Source: an uncultured Roseburia sp. (GTDB taxonomy: Bacteria; Bacillota; Clostridia; Lachnospirales; Lachnospiraceae). Taken from it: a stretch of DNA of 64,000 nt. The notes beneath the pieces are model-generated. The model had not been told where the DNA came from, ran no database searches, and was given only the letters and a program-made list of their open reading frames with translations. This document shows positions 1 through 9,565 of the stretch, piece by piece (within the stretch, counting starts at the first letter, position 1; every line of letters starts with the position of its first letter). Made by a program: the position numbers and the translations under genes. The stretch covers positions 62,001 to 126,000 of the forward strand of contig CAMWKH010000002.1 in assembly GCA_947174805.1 (NCBI GenBank), written 5' to 3'.

Positions 1-145
1 TATCAGGATTCAAATCCCCTCCATGTTCTGGGATTGTAACTTTTCCAGACTTAGTCGGGTGTTTGTATTGGTGGTGAGAACCTTTTTGCTTTACTTGATA
101 CCATCCGTTTTCTAATATCATACTTTCAATTTCTCTAAATCTCAT
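1..145 (-). CDS. hicA: HicA-type mRNA interferase toxin, N-terminal part (truncated by window start)
   Basis: Minus-strand translation from ATG at 145: MRFREIESMILENGWYQVKQKGSHHQYKHPTKSGKVTIPEHGGDLNPD, with the HicA core 'GSHHQYKHP...GKVTIPEHGGDL'; AAGGAGG RBS directly upstream. Not in the ORF track. Confidence 0.85.
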   Translation of the reverse strand, partial: MRFREIESMILENGWYQVKQKGSHHQYKHPTKSGKVTIPEHGGDLNPD

Positions 146-198
146 CCAATACCTCCTTATTCATTCATGGCATCTCTCCTTTCCGTTAATTTAATGAC

Positions 199-227
199 AT
201 TATAATACGTATTATGCGCATTGTCAA
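199..227 (-). promoter_or_regulatory. Consensus sigma-70 promoter for hicA with palindromic operator
   Basis: Minus strand TTGACA (222-227), 17 bp spacer, TATAAT (199-204); 14-bp perfect palindrome ATAATACGTATTAT at 202-215. Confidence 0.75.
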
Positions 228-409
228 TAATTCTATTCTGTAAACAAATTAATAGAATATCCACTGCTTCTGCCGCCTGAAATGCCGGAAGGAGAGAAGG
301 AGTACAAATCCCAATGAAGCTGCAAAATAATATTTTTCCCTTCCACTACCAGCCGGATTCGGGACTTGCACCCGTTGAAAACCTGCGCCGTCATTTGCAC
401 AATATAATA

Positions 410-430
410 ACGGCGGGAAAATCCCGCCGT
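410..430 (-). terminator. Rho-independent terminator of raffinose operon
   Basis: Inverted repeat ACGGCGGGA-aaa-TCCCGCCGT just after the gtfA-like stop codon. Confidence 0.6.
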
Positions 431-457
431 CTATGCATCTTCCTGTGCACAGGCCTT

Positions 458-1936
458 TTATCCATTATGATTTATCTCATAACTTCCCCGGACAAAATCC
501 GCCGTAAGTTCCGCAAAACATCCCTGGTTCTCCCACCGGATCCAAAGCGTCCCTTGTGACTCCTTTACAGAGATTTCTGCCCCTTCCTCAAAGGCCCCGA
601 AGGTGCTGCGGAAACGAATCAGCTTTAACTGCTTTTTCACGGAATCTTTTGAAAGGGCCGACTCCACTTCTTCCCAGGTAAGATTTGTCCGGTTAATCTC
701 CTTATGTCCCCCAAACCCTGCTCTTTTCACCGCCTCATGGTCGTTTTTCCCTTCCAAAAGGTCAAGATACCAAACCTGGGGTTTCCCCGGCATAAACATC
801 TGGAGGGCCCTGGCTAAAAGCATTTTTTCCTCCGACTCCCCCAGGGCGGAAAAATAGGCTGCATTCACCTGATAATACATATTTTTCTCCCCGTGGAGAT
901 TTTTCACAAAGCCGCCTCTTGATACAATTAAATGAATGAGTTTTTCGATATCCTCCTCCGGCAAAATTCCCTTTAAATCCAGGAGGGGAATCCCGTCATG
1001 GCATCCCAGCATGTTTACCACTTTTAAATCTTTTTCTATGATTTCTTTGGCCCAGTCAGAAAGAAACCTGCTTCTCTTATTCTCAATGGCGTCTATCACA
1101 AGGCCGGGCAGAAAGAAATCATAGGTCATATATCCCTTATGACACAGTTTTTCATAAATCTTTTCCTCATAGGTGGCATGTATCTCCGGAAGCAATGTCA
1201 TGTGGTAGGGCTCTGCAAGTTCCCGAATCTTCTCCAGAAGATCCCAGGTGCCGGGCTCATTTAAAAAATTTTTCTCCCCCGGCTCTTTGGAAGCATAGGC
1301 AAAGGCGTCCAGACGCACAATAGCTGTCCCGTAATCTGCAATCTTTTTTATGGTGTCTTTATAAAATTCCCATACCTTTTGGGATTTTACATTTAAGTCC
1401 ATCTGGCCCAGATATGTGGGGTAATGCACTTCCTGGTAAAAAGTATTCCAGTAGGGAACCATTGTTTTGTCGGGAAACTGCACCATCAGGATGGGAAGGC
1501 CGGGTTTTCGGAAAAACATTTTCTTTAAATAGGATTCCTCCGGCTGTATATATCCCTCCTCTGTCATAGAGCCATAGCCATCCCAGAATTCATTCCAGTT
1601 GATAAAAAAATCTTTGTACTCTGACTCCTCCCCCCGCTCTACCAAATCCTTAAACTGGGGGGACTGGGCAGAAGCATGGTTTAAAATAAAATCCAGCTTC
1701 ACATCCATTCCAAGTTTCTTTATCTCCTCCAAATCCTGCCTGTCTGCCAGCTCTTCATTGATATCATAATCTATCACGGAAAAACCCCGGTCCAAATCGG
1801 AATGGTATAAACTTGGCAGAATGTAGAAAGAGCCAAACACATCCTTCATCTCATCTCTTTTTAACAGGGAAACCATATCCGATAAACGGCTTCCCACGCT
1901 GTCCGGGTATGCATTTAACATGGGCTTATTTTTCAT
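458..1936 (-). CDS. gtfA: GH13_18 sucrose (6F-phosphate) phosphorylase
   Basis: Sucrose-phosphorylase-like sequence (KLDFILNHASAQSPQFKDL, IVRLDAFAYASKEPG, LLPEIHATYEEK); start set to MKNKPMLNAYPDSVG at 1936; downstream of an AgaSK-like gene. Confidence 0.85.
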   Translation of the reverse strand: MKNKPMLNAYPDSVGSRLSDMVSLLKRDEMKDVFGSFYILPSLYHSDLDRGFSVIDYDINEELADRQDLEEIKKLGMDVKLDFILNHASAQSPQFKDLVERGEESEYKDFFINWNEFWDGYGSMTEEGYIQPEESYLKKMFFRKPGLPILMVQFPDKTMVPYWNTFYQEVHYPTYLGQMDLNVKSQKVWEFYKDTIKKIADYGTAIVRLDAFAYASKEPGEKNFLNEPGTWDLLEKIRELAEPYHMTLLPEIHATYEEKIYEKLCHKGYMTYDFFLPGLVIDAIENKRSRFLSDWAKEIIEKDLKVVNMLGCHDGIPLLDLKGILPEEDIEKLIHLIVSRGGFVKNLHGEKNMYYQVNAAYFSALGESEEKMLLARALQMFMPGKPQVWYLDLLEGKNDHEAVKRAGFGGHKEINRTNLTWEEVESALSKDSVKKQLKLIRFRSTFGAFEEGAEISVKESQGTLWIRWENQGCFAELTADFVRGSYEINHNG

Positions 1937-4727
1937 TGACTGCTCCCTCCCCTGTAACGGTAATTTTCGCATTTCCTGCCTGCCTCAACAGTTTTTCCTG
2001 CTCTATTTCAAGCACTGTCTTTATCAGATCACTGCCGGCATTCTCATCCCTGTTCCGCTTTAACCTCCTGGCGAGGGTTTTCTCCGGAGTACTGTCTATA
2101 TAGACGGGCAAATCCACGCCAATGAGATATTCGCTTCCCCCGTGGGTCCACTCAATGAGAAGAATTTGCACAGAGGAAAAATCCACATCCTCATAGGAAA
2201 TCTCCCCCTCTCTCCTCCCCATCATCTTTAAGGGAATGATATCTTCCCCTGCCTTAAATGAGGAGATCACTTTATTTATCTCATCAAATTCTATTTCTTC
2301 CGGGGTGCCAAGATAGTCCCTAAGCCCCTGTTCTCCTGTTTCCTCAAAAATTCTGAGACGCTCCCTGTCGTTATCCATAGGGATTCGCTTCGGATAATTA
2401 TCCCCGGAGAGGACATAGCAGTTTACCCCGTCATTAGCAAAGTACTGGCTTAAAACAGAAGCCATGGTGGTTTTCCCGCACCCGGAACCCCCGAAAAGAC
2501 TGATTACCATCCGTTCTTTCCCAGATTTTACATAACTTCCCATGACACGGTACAATTCTTCTACCGATTCCATCTCCTGAAAGGAAATCTGATATGACTC
2601 ATACTCGGTTTGGGGCGCCGGAAGGGGAATTCCAATTTCTGTCAAAAGGGCGCCGGTGTAAACTTTTCCTTTGTCGCTGTCAACATACACAGCATCCCTC
2701 TTTAATCCTTTCAGCTTCACATAGGTCACAGGCATATTTCCCGAAACCTCAAGCCTTACGATATTCACAAGGGCTTCCTTTTTATCTTCTGAGAGAAACA
2801 TCCAGCCTGCATACCCATCCGCAAAAGGATTAGAAAGGCGGTAATACTCTCCCTGGCAGATTAATTGTTCATGCATCTTGTAGGTTTTAATCTGCTCTCT
2901 CACCATACGCTTTTCTTCCTCACTTAAAAGCGCCGGGTTCAGCTCATATCCAAAGGTCCCTGCCATAGCGGTAATTCCCCTGGTGCAAAGGCTTGTCACT
3001 CTCCCCGTCTGGTGATTGGGGACAGCCGATACATGGGAGCCCACCACGGAAACAGGATAAAAGAAGGAGGAGCCATACTGAATCTTTGTCCTGTTTATGG
3101 CGTCCGTATTGTCGCTGCACCAAATCTGGGGCGCATAGTACATCATTCCGGCATCAAACCTTCCTCCCCCTCCGGCGCATCCTTCTATCAGCATATCCGG
3201 GTATCTCTCGGTGAGTTTTTCCAGGAAATCATAGACTCCCAGAACATAATCGTATGTCACGGTACCTGCATACACATCCGCCATGCCCCTGTTCATATCC
3301 CATTTCACATATTCCACATTTCCCGAGTCCAGCACTGCGCAGATCTGGTCAAATACATACTCTCTTACTTCTTTTTTGGAAAAATCCAATAGGAGCTGAT
3401 ACCTGGAACGTATGGGGTCTCTGTTCCCTATTTTAAGGGCCCATTCCGGATGCTTTCTGTAGAGGTCACTGTCCTCATTTACCATCTCCGGCTCAATCCA
3501 GATTCCAAACTTCACCCCGCAGCTGTTTACCCTGTGGATTAACTCTGCCAGTGTCCCCCCCAGCTTTTCCTCGTTTACATACCAGTCTCCCAGGGAGCTT
3601 TTATCGTCGTCTCTCTTTCCAAACCAGCCGTCGTCCATCACCACCATATCCATTCCAAGATCCGCGGCTTCCTTTGCAAGATTAACAATGGTATCCCCGT
3701 TAAAATCAAAGTAGGCTGCCTCCCAGCTGTTTAAAAGTACCGGCCGGGGGCGGTTTGCAAATTTTCCCCTGCACACATGGTTACGGATACAGGAGTGGTA
3801 TTTGTGGGACAGTTCTGCAAAACCGTTCTGCGAGTAAGATAAAATAACCTCCGGCACAAAAAACTCCTGCCCCACATCAAGGGGATAGGAAAAAAGCGCA
3901 CTGCCCAGTCCCATAATCACTCTGGTCTGGTCAATCTGGTCTTTTTCCACTTCACAGAGGAAATTTCCGCTGTATACAAACAGCATTCCGTAACAGCTTC
4001 CAAAATCCTCCGTGGCGTCTTTGTCCGCCAATATCACAGCCGGATTGTACTGATGGCTGGACATCCCCCTCCTGCTGCCAAAAGCAGTGGTTCCATGGCC
4101 CAAGCGGGTGCGCTCCATATTTCTCTCCATGGTATGCCTGCCATAAAACTTCACCACATCAAAATCTCCTGTGAGAAAGTCAAGGCATGCCCCTGAGGCT
4201 TTTTTCAGGGTCACTCTGCCCTCACCCACATTTCGGATTACCGCACTCCTCGTAATGATGTCATCCTCCGCCAACACGCCGTAGAGAAGACTCACTTCCA
4301 CATGGCTGACCCTGTCTTTTAACACAATCTCAAGGGTCTGGGCTTCATCCCCTGACCACACCGCCGGAAGTCCTTTTAAACTGTACTTTCCCTGGCGGAT
4401 TTCATAGCGGGAAAAGGTCAGGTTACAGCACCGGGAACCGTCGCTGTTTTCTATGTTAAGGGCATAATTCCTGTAGTCCCCGCTCCCCAGGGTAGGGTAC
4501 TCCTGGGGAAGGGTATCTAAAGAATATGTTTTGTCGTTTCCTGCGGCATATGGATTTCCCGAAAATCCCCTGTCCGCAAAAGTCACCATATCATCTGCAA
4601 AACCGAAGTTTCTTGCTCCATAGTATAAATGTAGAAGATAACCATATTTATCCACCTGCATCTGATAGGTTGTATTTTTTGTGTGCAGGGTAAAAATATT
4701 TTTATTCTGATTATAAATGATGGACAT
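1926..4727 (-). CDS. Bifunctional alpha-galactosidase (GH36)/sugar kinase, AgaSK-like
   Basis: N-terminal GH36 (VVMDDGWFGKRDDDKSSLGDW, VKWDMNRGMADVY); C-terminal uridine-kinase-like P-loop domain (SLFGGSGCGKTTMASVLSQYF). Confidence 0.9.
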   Translation of the reverse strand: MSIIYNQNKNIFTLHTKNTTYQMQVDKYGYLLHLYYGARNFGFADDMVTFADRGFSGNPYAAGNDKTYSLDTLPQEYPTLGSGDYRNYALNIENSDGSRCCNLTFSRYEIRQGKYSLKGLPAVWSGDEAQTLEIVLKDRVSHVEVSLLYGVLAEDDIITRSAVIRNVGEGRVTLKKASGACLDFLTGDFDVVKFYGRHTMERNMERTRLGHGTTAFGSRRGMSSHQYNPAVILADKDATEDFGSCYGMLFVYSGNFLCEVEKDQIDQTRVIMGLGSALFSYPLDVGQEFFVPEVILSYSQNGFAELSHKYHSCIRNHVCRGKFANRPRPVLLNSWEAAYFDFNGDTIVNLAKEAADLGMDMVVMDDGWFGKRDDDKSSLGDWYVNEEKLGGTLAELIHRVNSCGVKFGIWIEPEMVNEDSDLYRKHPEWALKIGNRDPIRSRYQLLLDFSKKEVREYVFDQICAVLDSGNVEYVKWDMNRGMADVYAGTVTYDYVLGVYDFLEKLTERYPDMLIEGCAGGGGRFDAGMMYYAPQIWCSDNTDAINRTKIQYGSSFFYPVSVVGSHVSAVPNHQTGRVTSLCTRGITAMAGTFGYELNPALLSEEEKRMVREQIKTYKMHEQLICQGEYYRLSNPFADGYAGWMFLSEDKKEALVNIVRLEVSGNMPVTYVKLKGLKRDAVYVDSDKGKVYTGALLTEIGIPLPAPQTEYESYQISFQEMESVEELYRVMGSYVKSGKERMVISLFGGSGCGKTTMASVLSQYFANDGVNCYVLSGDNYPKRIPMDNDRERLRIFEETGEQGLRDYLGTPEEIEFDEINKVISSFKAGEDIIPLKMMGRREGEISYEDVDFSSVQILLIEWTHGGSEYLIGVDLPVYIDSTPEKTLARRLKRNRDENAGSDLIKTVLEIEQEKLLRQAGNAKITVTGEGAVNEK

Positions 4728-4749
4728 AATGCATCTCCTGTAATTATTT

Positions 4750-5592
4750 CTATCCTTTCACTGCCCCGTTGGCCACACCGTTTAAAATCTGTTTCTGGCA
4801 GATGATATAAAATACCAGAATAGGTATCAAGGCCAAAATGTAGGAGGAAAAGGCCAGATTGTAATTTGTGCCGAACTGGGTCTGGAAATTAAGCTGCGCC
4901 AAAGGCAGGGTGTTCTGCCCTGTTCCCGACATAATAACCAGGGGGGTCATAACATCATTCCATGTGCCAAGGGCTGTTAAAATGGCAACTGTGGCATGCA
5001 TGGGCTTCATCATGGGAAACACAATGGTCCAGTAAGTTTTCCATGTGCTTGCCCCGTCAATGTCCGCCGCCTCCTCCAAGGCCACCGGGATATTTTTTAA
5101 ATATCCCGTATACAAAAGCACATTCATGGGCATATAAAATACAAGATACAAAAGAATCACTCCTGCCCGGTTTCCCAGTCCCATCTGGGCCGTCTGCTTT
5201 ACCAGGGGCATCATCAAAATGGAAAAGGGCACAAACATACCGCTTACAATATAAAGATAAATCAGACGGAAACTTTTCTTTTCTGCCATGCTCCTTCCAA
5301 TTACATAACCTGCGATGGAATGGATTACAATGGACAGTGCAATGGTAACCAATGTAATCAAAAGGCTGTTCCCCAAAGAATGCCAGAAATCCGTCACTTC
5401 CATTGCCTGCCGGAAATTCTCAAAACTGAAATGTGCAGGAAGAGCCAACGCCCCAGCCACATCATTGGTCATCTCGCTTGGCTGCTTAAAGGCAATGACA
5501 AATGCCATATATAAGGGGAAAAATACAGTCACCGTCCCTAAGACCAAAACAATGGTCAACACCCAATTTGTTTTCTGCGTTTTTTCCATCAT
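4750..5592 (-). CDS. Sugar ABC transporter permease (MalG/RafG-type)
   Basis: Multi-TM protein with EAAxxDGAxxxxxxxxIxxP loop (EEAADIDGASTWKTYWTIVFPMMKP). Confidence 0.9.
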   Translation of the reverse strand: MMEKTQKTNWVLTIVLVLGTVTVFFPLYMAFVIAFKQPSEMTNDVAGALALPAHFSFENFRQAMEVTDFWHSLGNSLLITLVTIALSIVIHSIAGYVIGRSMAEKKSFRLIYLYIVSGMFVPFSILMMPLVKQTAQMGLGNRAGVILLYLVFYMPMNVLLYTGYLKNIPVALEEAADIDGASTWKTYWTIVFPMMKPMHATVAILTALGTWNDVMTPLVIMSGTGQNTLPLAQLNFQTQFGTNYNLAFSSYILALIPILVFYIICQKQILNGVANGAVKG

Positions 5593-6464
5593 AGCTGCTC
5601 CTCCTTTTTATTCATAATGGTCATCTGGAAAATAGAAATCGCCACAATCACAAAGAAGAATAACACTGCATTGGCACTCTGGAAACCAAACTGTCCCCCG
5701 TCCATACCGTTTTTGTAAATTAAAAAGGAAATAGATTCGGTGCTCTGGGCAGGCCCTCCTTTTGTCAAAGACATAATCTGGTCAAATACCATAAGTAAAT
5801 TTTTTGTGCTGAGCACCAGATTAATGGTTACAAAGGGAATCACAAGGGGAAAAGTAACGCTCCAGAACTCTTTCCACTTGCTGGCCCCGTCTAACATACT
5901 GGCCTCATACACTTCCTGGGGAACGGTCTGCAGGCCAGAAATATAGATAATGGTATTCATAGCCACCGCCTGCCAGACGCCTACCACCAAAACGCCTATC
6001 CAGGCATACTTTTCACTGGCAAGGATACTGTTTTTCATCCAGCCGATATCCCATGCCATCCCCACTGCAGGGAGAATATAAGTAAAGATAAAGCTGAAAA
6101 TATAACCGATGACCAGGCCTCCTAAAATATTTGGCACAAAGTAAATTCCCCTGAGCGCGCTTTTAAAGCGGATGCAGCTGTTTAATCCCAGGGCCATAAC
6201 AAGGCTTAAGACATTTACAAGCACCGTGCCTGCCAGGGCATATTTAAATGTGAAGAGATAACTTTTTCCCACTCTGGCATCAGAAAAAAGATCTAAGTAA
6301 TTCCTAAGTCCCACATTGTCATAGGAGCCGTAACCTCTGTAATTTGTAAAACTGTAAATCATTCCCTTTATCATGGGCAATGTATTAAAAGCAAAAAACA
6401 AAATCAGTACCGGTATAATCACTGCCCAAAATGTTTTGTCCCGGTTTGTCATCTTACTTTTCAT
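5589..6464 (-). CDS. Sugar ABC transporter permease (MalF/RafF-type)
   Basis: Multi-TM, EASMLDGASKWKEFWSVTFPLVIP; overlaps the next permease by 4 bp. Confidence 0.9.
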   Translation of the reverse strand: MKSKMTNRDKTFWAVIIPVLILFFAFNTLPMIKGMIYSFTNYRGYGSYDNVGLRNYLDLFSDARVGKSYLFTFKYALAGTVLVNVLSLVMALGLNSCIRFKSALRGIYFVPNILGGLVIGYIFSFIFTYILPAVGMAWDIGWMKNSILASEKYAWIGVLVVGVWQAVAMNTIIYISGLQTVPQEVYEASMLDGASKWKEFWSVTFPLVIPFVTINLVLSTKNLLMVFDQIMSLTKGGPAQSTESISFLIYKNGMDGGQFGFQSANAVLFFFVIVAISIFQMTIMNKKEEQL

Positions 6465-7759
6465 TTTCCATCCTCCCTTTCTTTCTGATACTGCTGCACT
6501 TTCCGGATTAAATCTCTGTTGTACCGTTTCCAGTCCGAATCGAATTGAGCCAGAAAAGTATCTGCCGCATTGTCGCTCTCATTAAGCAAAAACGTCTGAA
6601 TCATGGCATCAACGCTCATTTCACTGGGGTAATGGTGATCCTGGAAATCCGCCATTCTGTCCCCCTCTATGTAATTTTTCATATCCAAAAGCTCCCCGGG
6701 AATATCAAAATCTCCCTCCTTGCAGGCAATCCCCCCCTGATTATCCAGATAAACCTGAACGGTTTCATCTTCATATAAAAACCGCAGCACCTCATAAACC
6801 GCTTCCTTATTCTCACAGTCTTTCATCACGCAAAACTGCAGATCGATACCGGAGTTTAACACATTGTCCGCCTCATTTTCATTTGCCGGAAAGGTAAATG
6901 AACCGATATTCAAGTCCGGATTTACCGATAAAATCTGGGGAATGGCATAACTTCCGATGGGATACATGGCGGATTCACCCCTGGCAAATGCCGTACAGGC
7001 GTCATTGTAGCTGTAGGCATAAGGGTTCGGCTCCCCGAAGCTTAAAAGCTCCCTCATTTTATCCGCAACTTCCCGGTATTCCTCCGAAAAAGTAGTATTT
7101 CCCAGATTTACCTCATTGCAGGTGTCTGAATCGGACAACCCAACTGCCAGGGCATTCCAGGGTGCAAGGCAGGTCCAGGTATCCTTATAACCGAAATACA
7201 AGGGCAGCATTCCCTCTGCCTCAATCTCTTTACACAGGGAAACAAAATCATTCCAAGTCTCTGGCACTTCCCACCCCTGTTTTTCAAACAGATCTTTGTT
7301 GTAAAGAATCCCTGCTGCATTTGCGGCGTAGGGCAGGCAGTAAACTCCCTCTTTGGGGATAAACTCCAACTCCTTACTCATATCCTGATAGGACTGTTTT
7401 ACAGACGCTGTTTCCTCCAAATCGGAAATATCCAGAAACAAATCCGCATCCAGGAAATTGGAATAATTGATATCCCCTCCGATTCCCACAATCTCAGGAT
7501 AATCCTCTCTGATAAACCTTGTTTTTAAAATTGTCATTGCTTCATTTGGAGATTCAATGTTAAGATGGATATCCTCGTGGCTCTCATTGAAGCGGTCTTC
7601 AATGATTTCAAAAGCTTCCACCGCCTCCGGCTTGTAAGACACCAGCTCCACCTCCACTTTTCCATCTGCTTCACTCCCTGCGCAGCCTGCAAGACCTGTA
7701 ATTCCCACAGCCATAAAAAACACCGCCGGCCATCTTCGGGCAATCTTCCTTTTTGACAT
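6461..7759 (-). CDS. Sugar ABC transporter substrate-binding lipoprotein
   Basis: Lipobox (GITGLAGCAG), extracellular solute-binding family 1 features. Confidence 0.9.
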   Translation of the reverse strand: MSKRKIARRWPAVFFMAVGITGLAGCAGSEADGKVEVELVSYKPEAVEAFEIIEDRFNESHEDIHLNIESPNEAMTILKTRFIREDYPEIVGIGGDINYSNFLDADLFLDISDLEETASVKQSYQDMSKELEFIPKEGVYCLPYAANAAGILYNKDLFEKQGWEVPETWNDFVSLCKEIEAEGMLPLYFGYKDTWTCLAPWNALAVGLSDSDTCNEVNLGNTTFSEEYREVADKMRELLSFGEPNPYAYSYNDACTAFARGESAMYPIGSYAIPQILSVNPDLNIGSFTFPANENEADNVLNSGIDLQFCVMKDCENKEAVYEVLRFLYEDETVQVYLDNQGGIACKEGDFDIPGELLDMKNYIEGDRMADFQDHHYPSEMSVDAMIQTFLLNESDNAADTFLAQFDSDWKRYNRDLIRKVQQYQKEREDGK

Positions 7760-7936
7760 ATTTTTCTCTCCTTTCCCTTGGTTTTACAGTCTTTTTTCTT
7801 GTTAAATGCATTTTAACATACCCGTATGCTATCATAAATATCCGTATTTTTTGATTTTTATACCACAATACTAGATTTTGTGTTATAATAGTACATGACA
7901 ACGCATTTTGGTATATTCACCGGAGAAGGAGCAGAG

Positions 7937-8782
7937 ATGAGCCATACATTTTTTAATATATTTCCCAACGAAAACTTTATAGATTTGTGTATGTATCAGT
8001 TTGGATATGAACAGTGCGAACCGGGACATTCTTTCGGCCCCGTAAAACGAAATCATTATCTCTTCCACTATATTATCTCCGGCACCGGCACCCTAATGGC
8101 AGATAACGCAAAAGGAGAGACCCAGACTTACTCTATTAAAAGCGGCCAGGGATTTTTAATTTTTCCGGGACAGATTAACACCTATTTCGCAGATGACAAT
8201 CTTCCCTGGGAATATTTTTGGATAGAATTTGACGGCCTTAGGGTAAAGGAGGCCCTTGACTTAACCGAGCTCTCCAAAAACAACCCCGTCTACCGCTCCC
8301 GCTCCAAAGACCTGCGGGAGGAGATGGTGAGGGAGATGGACTACATTATCCACCACCCAAAAGAATCCCCCTTTCATCTCATCGGGCACCTGTATCTTTT
8401 TTTTGACTGCTTTACCCGCTCCGCAAAGACAGAGACCTTGGTGAAGAGCAGCAAAATGAGTGACTACTACATAAAAGAGGCCATCCACTATATGGAACAG
8501 AATTTTCAGAACAATATTACCATCGAGGATATTGCCGCTTTGTGCGGAATCAACCGCAGTTATTTTGGAAAAATATTTAAGAATTCCATGGGGCGTTCCC
8601 CCCAGGAGTTTTTAATGAATTACAGAATGGTGAAAGCCACGGAACTGTTAAAGCTGACCTCCCTTTCCATTGCAGATATCGGCTCTGCAGTTGGATATGA
8701 AAATCAGCTTCATTTTTCCCGTGCCTTTAAAAATGTATATGGCATTTCACCAAGAGAATGGCGAAACCAACATAAAATGTGA
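7937..8782 (+). CDS. AraC family transcriptional regulator
   Basis: N-terminal cupin-like AraC domain; C-terminal HTH (ITIEDIAALCGINRSYFGKIFKNSMGRSPQEFLMNYRM). Start at 7937 preferred: GGAGAAGGAGCAGAGATG. Confidence 0.9.
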   Translation: MSHTFFNIFPNENFIDLCMYQFGYEQCEPGHSFGPVKRNHYLFHYIISGTGTLMADNAKGETQTYSIKSGQGFLIFPGQINTYFADDNLPWEYFWIEFDGLRVKEALDLTELSKNNPVYRSRSKDLREEMVREMDYIIHHPKESPFHLIGHLYLFFDCFTRSAKTETLVKSSKMSDYYIKEAIHYMEQNFQNNITIEDIAALCGINRSYFGKIFKNSMGRSPQEFLMNYRMVKATELLKLTSLSIADIGSAVGYENQLHFSRAFKNVYGISPREWRNQHKM

Positions 8783-8793
8783 CAAACCAGAAA

Positions 8794-9561
8794 TCATTTT
8801 GAGGTTTCCGTCCCCTCCAAAGGCTCTCTGGTACCGTAGCTGTCAATATAGCTGTTCACATCTTTTTTAAACTGTTCCCATGCCGAAGGGTATTCCACAA
8901 AATACTTGGGACAGTTTTTTCCTGTCACATCATAGTGGCGGATGACATCCGAAGAATTTAAACCGTAGCGCCCCATTAGCCACGCAATTAGATGCACTAA
9001 TGTTTTATAGGTACTGTCGGTAAATTTCCCCGATTCGTCGGGAATACAGCACTCAATGGAAATGGTGTCGGAATTTCTGTCGTTGGAGGCGTAGGCCACC
9101 TCATTGCAGGGCACGCACTGAATCAGCTCCCCCTCTATCCCTATGACAAAATGGCTGCTGACAGAAGTCTCCCCGGAAAGGGAGAGCCCCTGGAAATAAT
9201 CTCTGTTATTCTGGGCGCTTGTGCCTGGATTTGCCGTGTAATGCACCACTATCCCATTCACCTTTTCAAGGGGAATCCCAGGCCTGGAAAACTCGTTTAC
9301 ATCCAAAAGCTGCACGTCATAATCGGGAGGCGTCTTTACCGTCTTGGGCGGGAGAATCACCTCTTTTACCGTGGGTTTCCCGCTTTTTTTCAAAATAATC
9401 CTACGAACCTGTGCTGCTGTCACAGCTAAAATCACAACAAGAAAAACAGACAAAGCCAGCTTTAAGAAAGCCTCCCGCTGGCGTTTCTTCCGCATTTTTG
9501 CCCGGCGCAGCGCCCTGCGCCTTTCATACTCCAAATCTTCATTTTTGTCATCCACACCCAT
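8794..9561 (-). CDS. Membrane-anchored N-acetylmuramoyl-L-alanine amidase (amidase_2/PGRP fold)
   Basis: Single N-terminal TM, NGIVVHYTANPGTSAQNNRDYFQ...SSHFVIG...IRHYDVTGKNCPKYF. Confidence 0.85.
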   Translation of the reverse strand: MGVDDKNEDLEYERRRALRRAKMRKKRQREAFLKLALSVFLVVILAVTAAQVRRIILKKSGKPTVKEVILPPKTVKTPPDYDVQLLDVNEFSRPGIPLEKVNGIVVHYTANPGTSAQNNRDYFQGLSLSGETSVSSHFVIGIEGELIQCVPCNEVAYASNDRNSDTISIECCIPDESGKFTDSTYKTLVHLIAWLMGRYGLNSSDVIRHYDVTGKNCPKYFVEYPSAWEQFKKDVNSYIDSYGTREPLEGTETSK

Positions 9562-9565
9562 ATTC

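Noticed and set aside
314-559. 81-aa plus-strand ORF after the hicA promoter region
   Set aside because: Runs through the gtfA terminator and into the antisense of gtfA; no homology cue and no convincing promoter.
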